NCBI RefSeq assembly: GCF_010092505.1
Contig: NZ_CP048021.1
Coordinates: 496,001 to 560,000, forward strand
Source: Virgibacillus sp. MSP4-1
GTDB lineage: Bacteria > Bacillota > Bacilli > Bacillales > Alkalibacillaceae
Direction: 5' to 3'
DNA: 64,000 bases
Shown here: positions 47,579-56,539 of the stretch, one piece after another
Layout of the letters: each line of letters starts with the position of its first letter
Numbering within the stretch: the first letter of the stretch is position 1
Translations under genes and position numbers: made by a program
Notes under the pieces: generated by a model
Told to the model about the DNA's origin: nothing
The model's database searches: none
The model's input: only the letters and a program-made list of their open reading frames with translations

Positions 47579-48271
47579 TTAAAGATATGGTACCAGATCT
47601 GTATAGTAAAACCGGTCTCCGCCTGTAAACAAATCCTTTTGGACGGTTAATGTTTCATCAGGGCGAAAGCGAATGCTGTGCTTGAAGAGTGGACCGTCAA
47701 ATACAAATGTGTGAAATTCCCCATTTTCGCCGCAAGGATCCACATGTGACGGAAGGTCGTTCAAAAATGAGCGGTTGACCACTTTTCCTGTAAATGATGA
47801 ATCGAGCTGATGCCCATCTGTACAGGTGACAATCGTTTGAAAGCCTTCGCTCAGAAATTCATGGATTAATAGCTTGGTATCTTCCCCCCAAATAGGAAAG
47901 ACAGGCTGGATGGGAGTACTCTTTAGCATGTTTTCCCTGAATTTTCTGATATCTCCAAGTTGAATATCTCCAAACATCATATGGGTCACATCATCGCTGA
48001 TCAGCTGTTCCATCATCCTGCCCATTATTTTTTCATATTTGTCATTTGGACAATTTTGAGGAATATAGACCTTTTGCAGTGGGATATTTAATGCAGAGGC
48101 CTGTTCATCCAGGAGGGCTTCCCGAACGCTGTGCATGGTGGTGCGTTGACTTTCCTCTGTAATGGTTGTAACAAGGCAGCATACGTCCCACTCATTAGAT
48201 GTTATGATTCTGTTTAAGGCAAGGATAGAGTCCTTGCCGCCACTGAAGGATATTGCGATTTTCTTTTTCAA
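47579..48271 (-). CDS. Dph6-related ATP pyrophosphatase (N-type PP-loop)
   Basis: A 231-residue protein with the PP-loop ISFSGGKDSILAL at the N-terminus, and HSVREALLDEQASALNIPL and MMFGDIQLGDIRKFREN blocks typical of PF01902 (diphthine-ammonia ligase family). Bacteria lack diphthamide, so the real substrate is unknown; it should adenylate a carboxylate or carbonyl and add ammonia. The TTG at 48271 is five bases after AGGTGA; ATG at 48295 overlaps the preceding A-rich stretch without a site. Confidence 0.8.
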   Translation of the reverse strand: MKKKIAISFSGGKDSILALNRIITSNEWDVCCLVTTITEESQRTTMHSVREALLDEQASALNIPLQKVYIPQNCPNDKYEKIMGRMMEQLISDDVTHMMFGDIQLGDIRKFRENMLKSTPIQPVFPIWGEDTKLLIHEFLSEGFQTIVTCTDGHQLDSSFTGKVVNRSFLNDLPSHVDPCGENGEFHTFVFDGPLFKHSIRFRPDETLTVQKDLFTGGDRFYYTDLVPYL

Positions 48272-48380
48272 AACATTCACCTCAAAAAGCAACAAAAGAT
48301 GGTTTTTTTAATAGATTAATTTATGAGAGGTAAAAAAAATAGGAAGGAAGGAAAAAGGAGCGGGAGAAAGCGGAATTTAT

Positions 48381-48416
48381 AGAAAGACTTCACTTAAAGC
48401 TAAGTGAGTCTTTTCT
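48381..48416. terminator. Terminator hairpin
   Basis: AAAGACTTCACTT pairs with AAGTGAGTCTTT; its right edge touches the stop of the minus-strand zinc-finger gene. Confidence 0.8.
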
Positions 48417-48726
48417 AAATGAGCTTCTGTTTTTGCAGAAATTCCACAATCATGTCTTTGTTGGATATTAGTAATCGGCCATTATCATTGGGGATGACCT
48501 TGTTCCCGTTACAGGTTGGACAGGTTTCTTGTTTGATTTCCTCTTCGTATTTGTCACGGGCGATAGCCATTGCCTGATCAAATGTCGGGTATAACAGTTC
48601 CAGGTCCTCTAAAATTTCGCGAAACCGATCCGAAAACACTTCTACATAGCCTTTTCCGCTACAGTGATGACAAGTTTCCTCTAAGTTCAGAAACAAATTT
48701 TTCTGTTTTCGCATCATCTGCTTCAT
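48415..48726 (-). CDS. DnaJ-type zinc-finger-like protein
   Basis: A 103-residue protein carrying two CxxCxG knuckles (CHHCSGKG near residue 19, CPTCNGNK near 68) as in the DnaJ/Tsi zinc domain, separated by a helical acidic stretch (FREILEDLELLYPTFDQAMAI). GGAGGG lies before the ATG. No J domain. Possible chaperone accessory or zinc-binding regulator; unassigned. Confidence 0.7.
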   Translation of the reverse strand: MKQMMRKQKNLFLNLEETCHHCSGKGYVEVFSDRFREILEDLELLYPTFDQAMAIARDKYEEEIKQETCPTCNGNKVIPNDNGRLLISNKDMIVEFLQKQKLI

Positions 48727-48899
48727 TCACTCCCTCCATTCGAAAAATATTCCTAACACCTTATGAAAAATGAAAAACAAAAGAACAAATAGTGGAAAAA
48801 AGATAGGTTTATATTGGGAGTACTGGTTCATTTGTGACTGGATGAAAATGTGAAGTTTTGCTGAGTTGAGTAGTTATCATTAACGCTGGAGAATAACTG

Positions 48900-49049
48900 G
48901 TGAATTTAATTGTACCAAAAATAAGAAAATTTGGCAATATGGAGACAAGTCTGTTTATATCCGGCTTTTTAATGTACTCTGGTAATTCGACCTACTTAAA
49001 AGCATTTGTGGCAGAAGAAGAAAAATTATCACGTATTAACTGGCTGTAA
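48900..49049 (+). CDS. Doubtful 49-residue frame
   Basis: GGAG lies eight bases before a GTG opening a 49-residue frame (VNLIVPKIRKFGN, ISGFLMYSGNS, AEEEKLSRINWL). It could be a small gene or a fragment of a lost one. The rest of the 490-base gap 48727-49217 is AT-rich, with one copy of the 20-bp element and the promoter region of the KaiC operon. Confidence 0.25.
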   Translation: MNLIVPKIRKFGNMETSLFISGFLMYSGNSTYLKAFVAEEEKLSRINWL

Positions 49050-49113
49050 TATCCCACTTCAAGTTTTGATGGTAACCTAACAAGACTAATTGGGGGATGG
49101 GGGAAAACCTACT

Positions 49114-49133
49114 GATGGAAGTTTCACTTTATG
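49114..49133 (+). repeat. 20-bp dispersed element, copy 2
   Basis: GATGGAAGTTTCACTTTATG, identical to 23092-23111; 85 bases upstream of the KaiC-like gene. Confidence 0.75.
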
Positions 49134-49217
49134 GCAGGAAATCATATACAATTTTATCTACTAGATATATAATAAAAGTTAACATAATCTATGAACACCG
49201 GATAGGAGGTACCCCCG

Positions 49218-50648
49218 ATGACAAGTCAGCATGTTAAAACAGGAGTAGAGGGCCTTGATCAGATTCTTTATGGCGGGCTTCCAAAAGGGAATACAGTTAT
49301 TCTGGAAGGACTGCCAGGTACGGGGAAAACGATTTTGGGCATGCAGTTTTTATACGAAGGAGCGGTCAAGTATAATGAGCCGGGAATTTATGTCACCTTT
49401 GAGGAATTTCCGGACCAAATCTATCAGGATATGAAATCTTTTGGCTGGGATATTCGGCCACTGGAGAATGAAAATAAATTGCGTGTAATTACATTAACAC
49501 CAGACGTATTAATGGATCAGATGATGAAGCCTGATGGTCTGTTTGAGCGTTTGACAAAAGAAATCGGCTGTAAACGGATCGTTGTCGACAGTATCAGTCT
49601 ATTTCAATACTATTACGCATCAGCTGAGGAACAGCGTAAAGTGATTTATTCACTTAGGAATACATTGCGGAAATATAGCCTGACCTCTTTATTATTAAAG
49701 GAAGTAACTTCAGGTGAAGAGGAGGATGTATCCTTTATCAACTATCTGGCAGATGGTGTCATCACCCTGGATTTACAGCCTCATTATCAAAACTATCGAA
49801 AGCGGACGCTGGAAATAACCAAAATGAGAGGAAGTAAAATTCAGGAGGGGGAGCATTTATATCGTATATCAGATAAAGGAATTCACTTAATCCCTGCTTT
49901 ATCAATGGTAGAGGATGAAGTCGTCACAGCTCCAGATGATGTCGTGCCAACCGGGATCGGGAAAATTGATCAGGTCATCGGTGGGGGCGTTCACCACGGA
50001 TCAGTCTATACTATCGATACAAACAGCAAATCGAATTACCGTTATCTGATTACTTCCATGAAAGCTCACAGATTACAAGCCGGAGAAAAAATATTGCTAT
50101 TCTTGTCCAGTCTGACTACATTAGAAGAACTGGAGATGAATTTCAGGAAGTTTGGAATGAATTTGGCGGAATACGCCAAAAATGGACAGATTCGTTTTAT
50201 TGAGCACTACCGGCGGGCCGTCCCCGAAGCATATAAAGATGCGGTTATTAATGTAGCGAATCTGAATAACGAGGAATATAAAAATAAGCTGCACGATGAG
50301 GTCTTTCGAAAAATGGAAAAAGAAGTAAGCCTGGGAGAGCACTGGTCTGTGTACTATGACTTAAACACCATCGCTTCCCAGCGTGGAAACGAGTTTGTCA
50401 AATTATATTTTGGTGTCGAGGTGGCTAAACTCAGTTCTTTAGGCGTAAGCACACTTGTCCTGACTAATTATAAAGAGCTGGGAGAGGAAACATCAGGTTT
50501 TGTCGAGCGATCCAGTAATGGTGTCATTCGAACATGGGTAGACGGGAATTATCAATTTTTACAGGTGACCAAAACACCAAAAGGTCAGATTTCCGAACCA
50601 TTTCTTGTTGAAAAAATTGAAGAAAAGCCATTTATGCGGCTTGTGTAG
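49218..50648 (+). CDS. KaiC-like two-domain RecA-fold ATPase
   Basis: A 476-residue protein with two KaiC domains. Domain 1 (about 1-235) opens VKTGVEGLDQILYGGLPKGN, has Walker A GLPGTGKT (31-38), the catalytic Glu pair FEEFP (62-63) and Walker B KRIVVDS near 120. Domain 2 (about 240-470) opens VPTGIGKIDQVIGGGVHHGS but its P-loop position reads TNSKSNYR, with no GKT, so it probably cannot bind ATP. KaiC-family switches in non-cyanobacteria act in signalling or gene control. First gene of an operon with a winged-helix-like protein and a GAF-LuxR regulator; GGAGGT precedes the ATG. Confidence 0.88.
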   Translation: MTSQHVKTGVEGLDQILYGGLPKGNTVILEGLPGTGKTILGMQFLYEGAVKYNEPGIYVTFEEFPDQIYQDMKSFGWDIRPLENENKLRVITLTPDVLMDQMMKPDGLFERLTKEIGCKRIVVDSISLFQYYYASAEEQRKVIYSLRNTLRKYSLTSLLLKEVTSGEEEDVSFINYLADGVITLDLQPHYQNYRKRTLEITKMRGSKIQEGEHLYRISDKGIHLIPALSMVEDEVVTAPDDVVPTGIGKIDQVIGGGVHHGSVYTIDTNSKSNYRYLITSMKAHRLQAGEKILLFLSSLTTLEELEMNFRKFGMNLAEYAKNGQIRFIEHYRRAVPEAYKDAVINVANLNNEEYKNKLHDEVFRKMEKEVSLGEHWSVYYDLNTIASQRGNEFVKLYFGVEVAKLSSLGVSTLVLTNYKELGEETSGFVERSSNGVIRTWVDGNYQFLQVTKTPKGQISEPFLVEKIEEKPFMRLV

Positions 50649-50661
50649 AGGGGGAAATTAA

Positions 50662-50916
50662 ATGGAAAATCCTCAAACAGAGCTACCATTACAATTGGAA
50701 TGCACCATGTATTTTGAACATAATCCGTACGCTTATGAAACCATTGAGGGTCTGGCCGTGAGACTGGGGAGAAGTCCGGCTGATTTGGAAAAAACGTTAA
50801 GACATCTCGTATCTCTGAACATTTTAGAAATGATTGGAGAAGGGAATTCTGCTATTTATTGCTATAATCAGCCTAATCTGGAAAGTAGAGTTGATTTGTC
50901 ATGTCAGGGAACATAA
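50662..50916 (+). CDS. Small winged-helix-like protein of the KaiC operon
   Basis: An 84-residue protein, ECTMYFEHNPYAYETIEGLA then VRLGRSPADLEKTLRHLVSL and NILEMIGEGNSAIYCYN, which reads as helix-turn-helix plus a two-strand wing of the kind in MarR/ArsR-like domains. It starts 13 bases after kaiC-like and overlaps the next gene by 16 bases, so the three are translationally coupled. It could bind DNA or be a protein-binding adaptor. Confidence 0.65.
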   Translation: MENPQTELPLQLECTMYFEHNPYAYETIEGLAVRLGRSPADLEKTLRHLVSLNILEMIGEGNSAIYCYNQPNLESRVDLSCQGT

Positions 50917-53039
50917 GTGTATTACAATCTCTGCAGGATGTCTTTTCCAAATCCCTGAATTTTTTTCTGGTAATAAGTGACGATCAGGGACAACCGATTA
51001 CGAGTGAGTCCGGTGATTCCGAGTTTATTCGTTTATTGAAGGAAAAAAGAGATCTTAGCCGGGAAAGAGCCCGATTTCTGCAAAACTTTCATCGGATATC
51101 CAGTCCTATTCTTTATGATTATCAGCCTGGAATCAAAGGGATTGTCGCTCCTATCCCAGTTAACGAGAGCACAAAGTATTACGTGTGGACAAGCTTTATT
51201 ATTGATGAGAATACAATCGAACTGATTGATCACTTTTTTTCGGAACAGACGGGGGATGAGTACAAACACTGGCAGCCTGCTCTGGAAGCACTCCCCAGAG
51301 TAAGTGAATCGAAAAAACGTGAGATTCTTAATGAAGTAGGTTTGTTTGCAAGGATGGCTTCTGAGCATTTGAAGGACTTGCAGAATAGCAATCACTCGAG
51401 TCTGAGCTTTGTTAATCGACAACTGGAGGTTCTGGCAAAGAATGAATCTTCTGTAGAACGAATCCTTAAGCAGGTGTTAGCCCAATTCAAGGAGCTCGAT
51501 TTTGTCGGAATTGCTGAAAAGACGGAGTTTCCGGATTTTTATTCCGTTTCCTTTTATTTAGGGCCGACGGAGGGGACATTAACTCAGAAGGAATTTTCAA
51601 CTGGTGAAGGATTTTTGGGGGAAGTTGCAGCTACTGGAAAGGGGAAAGTGTGGACCGATGTTTCCTCTGACCCTCGTATTGGCTTTTTTTCTATAAATCA
51701 TATTCATCCTAAAAGCATCATGTCATTTCCTCTTATTATTAATAATGAAGTGGAAGGTGTATTTTTTGGAGGAACCATTGATCATGAACTTTCACGGGAA
51801 GACTATCTGGTAACTGGTCAGACTGTTGCTCAGCTGATTACACTGCAGTTTAAGAAAACCCAAATGGAAAAATCAATCAATCAATACTTCCTTCAAATTT
51901 CAACATTTAACGATATCTTACAGCTTATGACCACTATGAGTGATGTGAAACGTATTTTATTTGTTCTGGTGGATATAAGTATCAACTTAACCAATTCGCC
52001 GTTTTCCTGTGTGATCCTGAAGCCTCAGGATAACTCCAGTCAGGCTACAGTTGTTTCCAGGGGAATGAATCATGAACAGATCCAGACAATAGGCAGAGTG
52101 GTAGCAGACAGATATTTTTACGAGGATGATCAGGAATTTAAGCCGTCTCATCAGGATACAAGTATATGGGATGACCAGGCACTCCTTATTCCCATTCATT
52201 ATCGGGAGAAGACCCTGGGCTGCTTAGCCATTAGTATCCATGAAGTGAACCAGCTTCAGGATATCAAACGATTTTTGTTCAATTTAGCAACGGCTGCGGG
52301 AGTGCTTATTGCGACTAATCAATCGTCAGTTAATGAAACAGATACAGCCGTTGAAGCCCTGTATATGGGATTATCGCAATATAATCCGGAAGAGTATGCA
52401 CTCATTCAGGAAGAGCAGGCCTTGTTGAAGGAGTTTTATGGAGAGCGAAAATCCGGACACTCGAATTTTGAACATGTCCAATCTGCATCAAAATTGAAAA
52501 ATGTGGATCAAGCGATTTTGAAAACGTTGATGCCAGACCATCCTGTTCTCACAATTATCGATCAATTCAGGTCGTGTCAGCAGGAGGATATCGATTCTAT
52601 GTATACCACTGGTGAAGAAGCGCAAATTCTTTATATGGTGAGAAGATTTATAGAATCCAACAATATAGAAGAAATAAAATCGATGACTTACATGAATCAA
52701 AGGGTTAAAGAAGAATTTCAGCACTTTCTTTTGAAGAAAATGAGATCGGAAGGAACGATAGAACTATCACAGTCAACGGACCGTCAGCATGCAGATATTG
52801 TGGGTTCCTTACGAGAGACGCTCTCACTTTCCGGGCGGGAAGAAGAGGTGTTAAGGCTTGTGGTAAGCGGGTACAGTAATAAGAATATTGCTAATGAACT
52901 ATTTATCAGTGAGCATACCGTAAAGAATCATATTACCAAGATTTTTCAAAAACTGCAGGTTTCAGACCGGGCACAGGCCATTTCGAAGGTTTATGAATTG
53001 AGTACAGCTAAACCTGCCCGTTCTGTTGCCGAATCGTAA
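50901..53039 (+). CDS. GAF-domain LuxR-type regulator of the KaiC operon
   Basis: A 712-residue cytoplasmic regulator. Residues about 5-155 resemble a PocR-type sensory domain (FFLVISDDQGQPITSES); about 175-325 is a GAF domain (GEGFLGEVAATGKGKVWTDV, KSIMSFPLIINNEVEGVFFGG); about 335-480 is a second, weaker GAF; about 645-705 is a LuxR HTH (LSGREEEVLRLVVSGYSNKN, ISEHTVKNHITKIFQKL). Two GAFs plus HTH suggest a ligand- or partner-controlled activator. Last gene of the operon, followed by a terminator. Confidence 0.85.
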   Translation: MSGNISVLQSLQDVFSKSLNFFLVISDDQGQPITSESGDSEFIRLLKEKRDLSRERARFLQNFHRISSPILYDYQPGIKGIVAPIPVNESTKYYVWTSFIIDENTIELIDHFFSEQTGDEYKHWQPALEALPRVSESKKREILNEVGLFARMASEHLKDLQNSNHSSLSFVNRQLEVLAKNESSVERILKQVLAQFKELDFVGIAEKTEFPDFYSVSFYLGPTEGTLTQKEFSTGEGFLGEVAATGKGKVWTDVSSDPRIGFFSINHIHPKSIMSFPLIINNEVEGVFFGGTIDHELSREDYLVTGQTVAQLITLQFKKTQMEKSINQYFLQISTFNDILQLMTTMSDVKRILFVLVDISINLTNSPFSCVILKPQDNSSQATVVSRGMNHEQIQTIGRVVADRYFYEDDQEFKPSHQDTSIWDDQALLIPIHYREKTLGCLAISIHEVNQLQDIKRFLFNLATAAGVLIATNQSSVNETDTAVEALYMGLSQYNPEEYALIQEEQALLKEFYGERKSGHSNFEHVQSASKLKNVDQAILKTLMPDHPVLTIIDQFRSCQQEDIDSMYTTGEEAQILYMVRRFIESNNIEEIKSMTYMNQRVKEEFQHFLLKKMRSEGTIELSQSTDRQHADIVGSLRETLSLSGREEEVLRLVVSGYSNKNIANELFISEHTVKNHITKIFQKLQVSDRAQAISKVYELSTAKPARSVAES

Positions 53040-53043
53040 AATC

Positions 53044-53080
53044 AGGACCTATTCCTATTCAGGGATTAGGTCCTTTTTTA
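53044..53080 (+). terminator. Terminator of the KaiC/LuxR operon
   Basis: AGGACCTATTCC and GGGATTAGGTCC pair, followed by TTTTTT. Confidence 0.82.
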
Positions 53081-53110
53081 ATAGGAAGGTGCATAGGAAT
53101 ACCTTCCTAT
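53081..53110. repeat. Perfect inverted repeat upstream of the EAL gene
   Basis: ATAGGAAGGT (53081-53090) and ACCTTCCTAT (53101-53110) are exact complements around a ten-base loop. There is no T tail, so it may be an operator or RNA structure rather than a terminator. Confidence 0.6.
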
Positions 53111-53220
53111 TATGAGCAGACCTGTGAGAATGGGAAGGGTGGGTGATAGGAAACCTGTTAATAATCTGACAGAATAGACCTACATCACATAAACGGATAA
53201 AGGAAAAGAGGTCTAAGGTC

Positions 53221-54063
53221 ATGAGTCCAATTCAATATATTTCTGAGCAAAAGAAAGATTCAGCGAAAGCCTGTCATAAGATGGCAGAGGATCTATATCA
53301 TGCGATTCAAACCAATGAACTGCAATTAGTTTTCCAGCCGATTCTGGATCAGCAAAAGCAAGTTGTAACGGTTGAAGCTCTGCTTAGATGGAAGCATCCA
53401 GGGATATCCTCACCGGAACAAATTATCCAGTTAGCGGAAGCCCATGGCTTGATGTCAAGTCTCGGGGAGTGGATTCTGAGTCAGGCATGTCTGCATGTGA
53501 AGCGCCTCCAGGAAAATGGGTTACCTGATTTGAATCTCAATGTAAATATTTCACCTTCACAGTTTTCTGATTACCAATTTGTTTCTAAAGTCAGCCGTAT
53601 TTTATCAAGGACTGGGTTAGAACCGGAGAAGCTGGAGCTGGAAATTACAGAAAATCTTAACATGCTTGAAAACAGCAATATTACTCATCAATTAACTCAA
53701 TTAACACAGCTGGGAATAGGAATAGCAGTTGATGATTATGGTACCGGCTATTCTTCCCTGCACTATATATACAAGTTTCCGATTAATCGTATAAAAATTG
53801 ATAAATCCTTTGTCATGAACTTACAGCCAAATGATCAGCGGGGAAAAATCATCTTAAAATCGATTATTGATCTGGCTTCTGATTTAGGACTGGAGGTTGT
53901 AGCTGAAGGAGTTGAAACGGAAAAGCAGTATCAGTTTCTTAAAAGTGAAAGCTGTCATCTATTTCAAGGTTACTATTTTTATAAGCCTTTATCCATTGAA
54001 GATTTCCTGGAATTAGCCGGGAGCTTCAACGAGGATTTAGCCCAGGAGGAGTACAATGGTTGA
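53221..54063 (+). CDS. Cyclic-di-GMP phosphodiesterase (EAL domain)
   Basis: A 280-residue protein made almost wholly of one EAL domain without a sensor. All catalytic positions are visible: EALLRWKHP, NVNISPSQF, ELEITENL, VDDYGTGYSSL, IKIDKSFV, AEGVETEKQ and QGYYFYKPL. It should hydrolyse c-di-GMP to pGpG in the cytoplasm. It overlaps the following 81-residue gene by eight bases and is 181 bases from the KaiC operon; it probably heads its own operon with the FapA-like gene. Confidence 0.93.
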   Translation: MSPIQYISEQKKDSAKACHKMAEDLYHAIQTNELQLVFQPILDQQKQVVTVEALLRWKHPGISSPEQIIQLAEAHGLMSSLGEWILSQACLHVKRLQENGLPDLNLNVNISPSQFSDYQFVSKVSRILSRTGLEPEKLELEITENLNMLENSNITHQLTQLTQLGIGIAVDDYGTGYSSLHYIYKFPINRIKIDKSFVMNLQPNDQRGKIILKSIIDLASDLGLEVVAEGVETEKQYQFLKSESCHLFQGYYFYKPLSIEDFLELAGSFNEDLAQEEYNG

Positions 54064-54301
54064 GTCACTTATTGAACAAAAGACCCTGGAGCAGGTTGAA
54101 TTCATACACAGGCTGGTGGCTGTTCATAAACAGGTTTTACGGACAGAGGCCATTATAAATAAAAAAATTCCTTCAAATGTTATCAGGGAAAGTGCACAGG
54201 ATCATTTAATCAGACAAGGGATATTAAATAAGAAGATGTTATATGGACAGCAATTTTTAATGTATCACCCACCAGGAGTTGTTTATATTACACTTACTTG
54301 A
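54056..54301 (+). CDS. 81-residue protein coupled to the EAL gene
   Basis: Overlaps the EAL gene end by eight bases with a ribosome site (CAGGAGG) inside it. The basic, soluble product (HRLVAVHKQVLRTEAIINKKIP, then GQQFLMYHPPGVVYITLT) matches no family I know. Tight coupling to a phosphodiesterase and, 51 bases later, a FapA-like protein suggests a role in the same pathway. Confidence 0.6.
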   Translation: MVESLIEQKTLEQVEFIHRLVAVHKQVLRTEAIINKKIPSNVIRESAQDHLIRQGILNKKMLYGQQFLMYHPPGVVYITLT

Positions 54302-54352
54302 CAATGGGATGAACAGGTAAATCCTTTCATTACACTTAAGGGGACGAAGATT

Positions 54353-56404
54353 ATGCAAAAGATTATTTCTAAAGGGAAGACAATTGATGACGCTGTACGT
54401 ACAGGATTGCATACATTGAATGTAAAAAAACAGGATGTGCATATTGAAATTATTCAGCCGGAAACAAACGGCTTCTTTGGCATAGGAAAGAAAAACGCCG
54501 TCGTGAAGCTGACTTATCAGAATAAATCTGCAGAAATAAAACAAATGGACCAAATAGCTGGATGGATGAATACTCTCCATGGTTCTTCTGAAAAGACTCA
54601 GGACGGAATGGAGATACCTGGCGAACATTCAACGATACAAAAAGAAAAGACTTATAAGGGAAAGGCGTGGGTGAAAAACGGTCAGCTTCAGGTGAATAAC
54701 TCTCCATTTCATTTTCCAACCGTAAAAATAGGAAAAGGCATTGAAATCAGTAGAAACGGTTCCAATGTTAAGGATCATCATGCGATTCTTTCTGAACTTG
54801 ATGATATACAAGTAATTTTTGAAGAGTCGAGTGAAACCAAAACTGAATGGAGGATAACGGTTAGCTCCAACAACCTTAGAGTTATGCTGGAGGTGAAACC
54901 GGGATACCGTATTAAACGGCATCTTAAAGATCATGACCCGGCAGAACATATTGAGCTTACTTTAGAAGAGATTAAGATGGTCGAGAATCATCTATCGGTT
55001 CAGGATATCTTAATGAGATTAGAGGAATTGAATATCCATTATGGATGGAAACAGGATGTGATTATGAAGGCTGTGAACACAACCAAACAGGGAACATTTG
55101 AAATTGCAGCAGGGAGAGATGCTGTAGCTGGAATGGATGGATGGTTAGAATTAACCGTAGATACAGATACGAAAAACAGCCTTACAGAAGATGAAAATGG
55201 AGACATCGATTTTCGCGACTCCACACTGATTCCGACCGTAAAAGAAGGAGATGTTATTGGGATGATACATCCTCCTTTACCGGGAAGGACTGGAATTAGT
55301 GTAACGAATGAACCCGTACAACCGAAGCCGGTTAAGCCTGTTCAAGTTAAAACAGGAAAAGGTATCATTGAAGTCGATCAAAGGCTGGTTGCTACCGAAG
55401 CAGGAAGGCCGTTCGTTGAAAAGCGCGGAAATTTTGTCAAAGCCTACGTGGCACCTAAACTGGTTCATCGGGCTAATGTAGATTTATCCTCAGGTAATAT
55501 TCACTTTAATGGAGATGTAGAAGTGGTCGGTCAAGTCGAGGATCATATGCTTGTTGAAGCAGGTGGGGATATTTATATTCATGAAAATGTCCATAATGCC
55601 AACGTAACAACGACCAATTCTATCGTCCTGTTCGGAACGGCCACTGGTTCCAATCTGTCTGCAGGTAAGAATAATATGATTATCGCAGAATTAGGTCATA
55701 TCCTTGGAAAATTGAATCCACAAATGAATAAAATGATCAGAGCCATTCAGCAGCTCAAAAATATTCCGGCATTCAGGACGTATGATACCGAAAGTTCAGG
55801 CATACAGCCTCTGATCCACTTGTTGCTGGAAAACCGTTTCAAGAACTTTTCTTCCCTTATTCATAAATACCGCACCGTTGTTCAGAATGGCGGGGAATAC
55901 TTGGATCATCAGGAATGGAAGACGATTTCCAGATCTCTTCATCAAATTTTTCTATCCTTATCCAACAAGGTTATTGGAATGGAGCAATTATGGACACTCT
56001 CAAAGAAAATGAAGGAACTGCATGAATTTACCCAGACCCCTGTGGAACCTGATGCTTACATTACGTTATCCGATGCGAGCAATAGCAGTCTTTATTGCAG
56101 TGGGAATATTAATTTGCTGGGTAAGGGATGTGTGAACACGAAAATTCATGCAGGGGGAAAGCTTTTTGTAACCGGAGCTGTTCGTGGTGGTCACGTATAT
56201 GGGGGACTTGGTGCAAAGCTGAATGAGACAGGATCTGAAAGTGGTACAAAAACGATAATCTCTGTACCTTTTGATCAACGGATACAGATAAAGGATGCAA
56301 AGGTAGGCACCGTATTAAAAATAGGTACATTTACACATGTTTTACAGGAGGATAGTAAAAATATAGATGCCTGCCTGTACGAGGACGAGATTATGTTTGC
56401 CTAA
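54353..56404 (+). CDS. FapA-like DUF342 protein with N-terminal Jag_N domain
   Basis: A 683-residue protein. Residues 1-57 are a Jag_N domain (ISKGKTIDDAVRTGLHTLNV, TNGFFGIGKKNAVVKLTY). Residues about 220-470 are DUF342 (AGRDAVAGMDGWLELTVDTD, GDVIGMIHPPLPGRTGISVT, ATEAGRPFVEKRGNFVKAY), with a right-handed beta-helix-type repeat HFNGDVEVVGQVEDHMLVEA, and the end returns to similar glycine-rich strands (SGNINLLGKGCVNTKIHAGG). Bacterial FapA proteins affect flagellar and polar organisation. No signal or membrane helix. In an apparent operon with the EAL and 81-residue genes. Confidence 0.85.
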   Translation: MQKIISKGKTIDDAVRTGLHTLNVKKQDVHIEIIQPETNGFFGIGKKNAVVKLTYQNKSAEIKQMDQIAGWMNTLHGSSEKTQDGMEIPGEHSTIQKEKTYKGKAWVKNGQLQVNNSPFHFPTVKIGKGIEISRNGSNVKDHHAILSELDDIQVIFEESSETKTEWRITVSSNNLRVMLEVKPGYRIKRHLKDHDPAEHIELTLEEIKMVENHLSVQDILMRLEELNIHYGWKQDVIMKAVNTTKQGTFEIAAGRDAVAGMDGWLELTVDTDTKNSLTEDENGDIDFRDSTLIPTVKEGDVIGMIHPPLPGRTGISVTNEPVQPKPVKPVQVKTGKGIIEVDQRLVATEAGRPFVEKRGNFVKAYVAPKLVHRANVDLSSGNIHFNGDVEVVGQVEDHMLVEAGGDIYIHENVHNANVTTTNSIVLFGTATGSNLSAGKNNMIIAELGHILGKLNPQMNKMIRAIQQLKNIPAFRTYDTESSGIQPLIHLLLENRFKNFSSLIHKYRTVVQNGGEYLDHQEWKTISRSLHQIFLSLSNKVIGMEQLWTLSKKMKELHEFTQTPVEPDAYITLSDASNSSLYCSGNINLLGKGCVNTKIHAGGKLFVTGAVRGGHVYGGLGAKLNETGSESGTKTIISVPFDQRIQIKDAKVGTVLKIGTFTHVLQEDSKNIDACLYEDEIMFA

Positions 56405-56539
56405 CACATCCATAATATGGATCGGATGGTAAACATTTATCCCATATAAAACGAGCTTTAAAGTAGTAAATGGAGTCTGGTTATGTCATAATCTTTCTTT
56501 GTATATAGAGAGATTCCATAAAATTGAGGAGATGCAAGA

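Noticed and set aside
53081-53110. Second terminator for the KaiC operon
   Set aside because: The inverted repeat is perfect but lacks a T run, and a good terminator already lies at 53044-53080.
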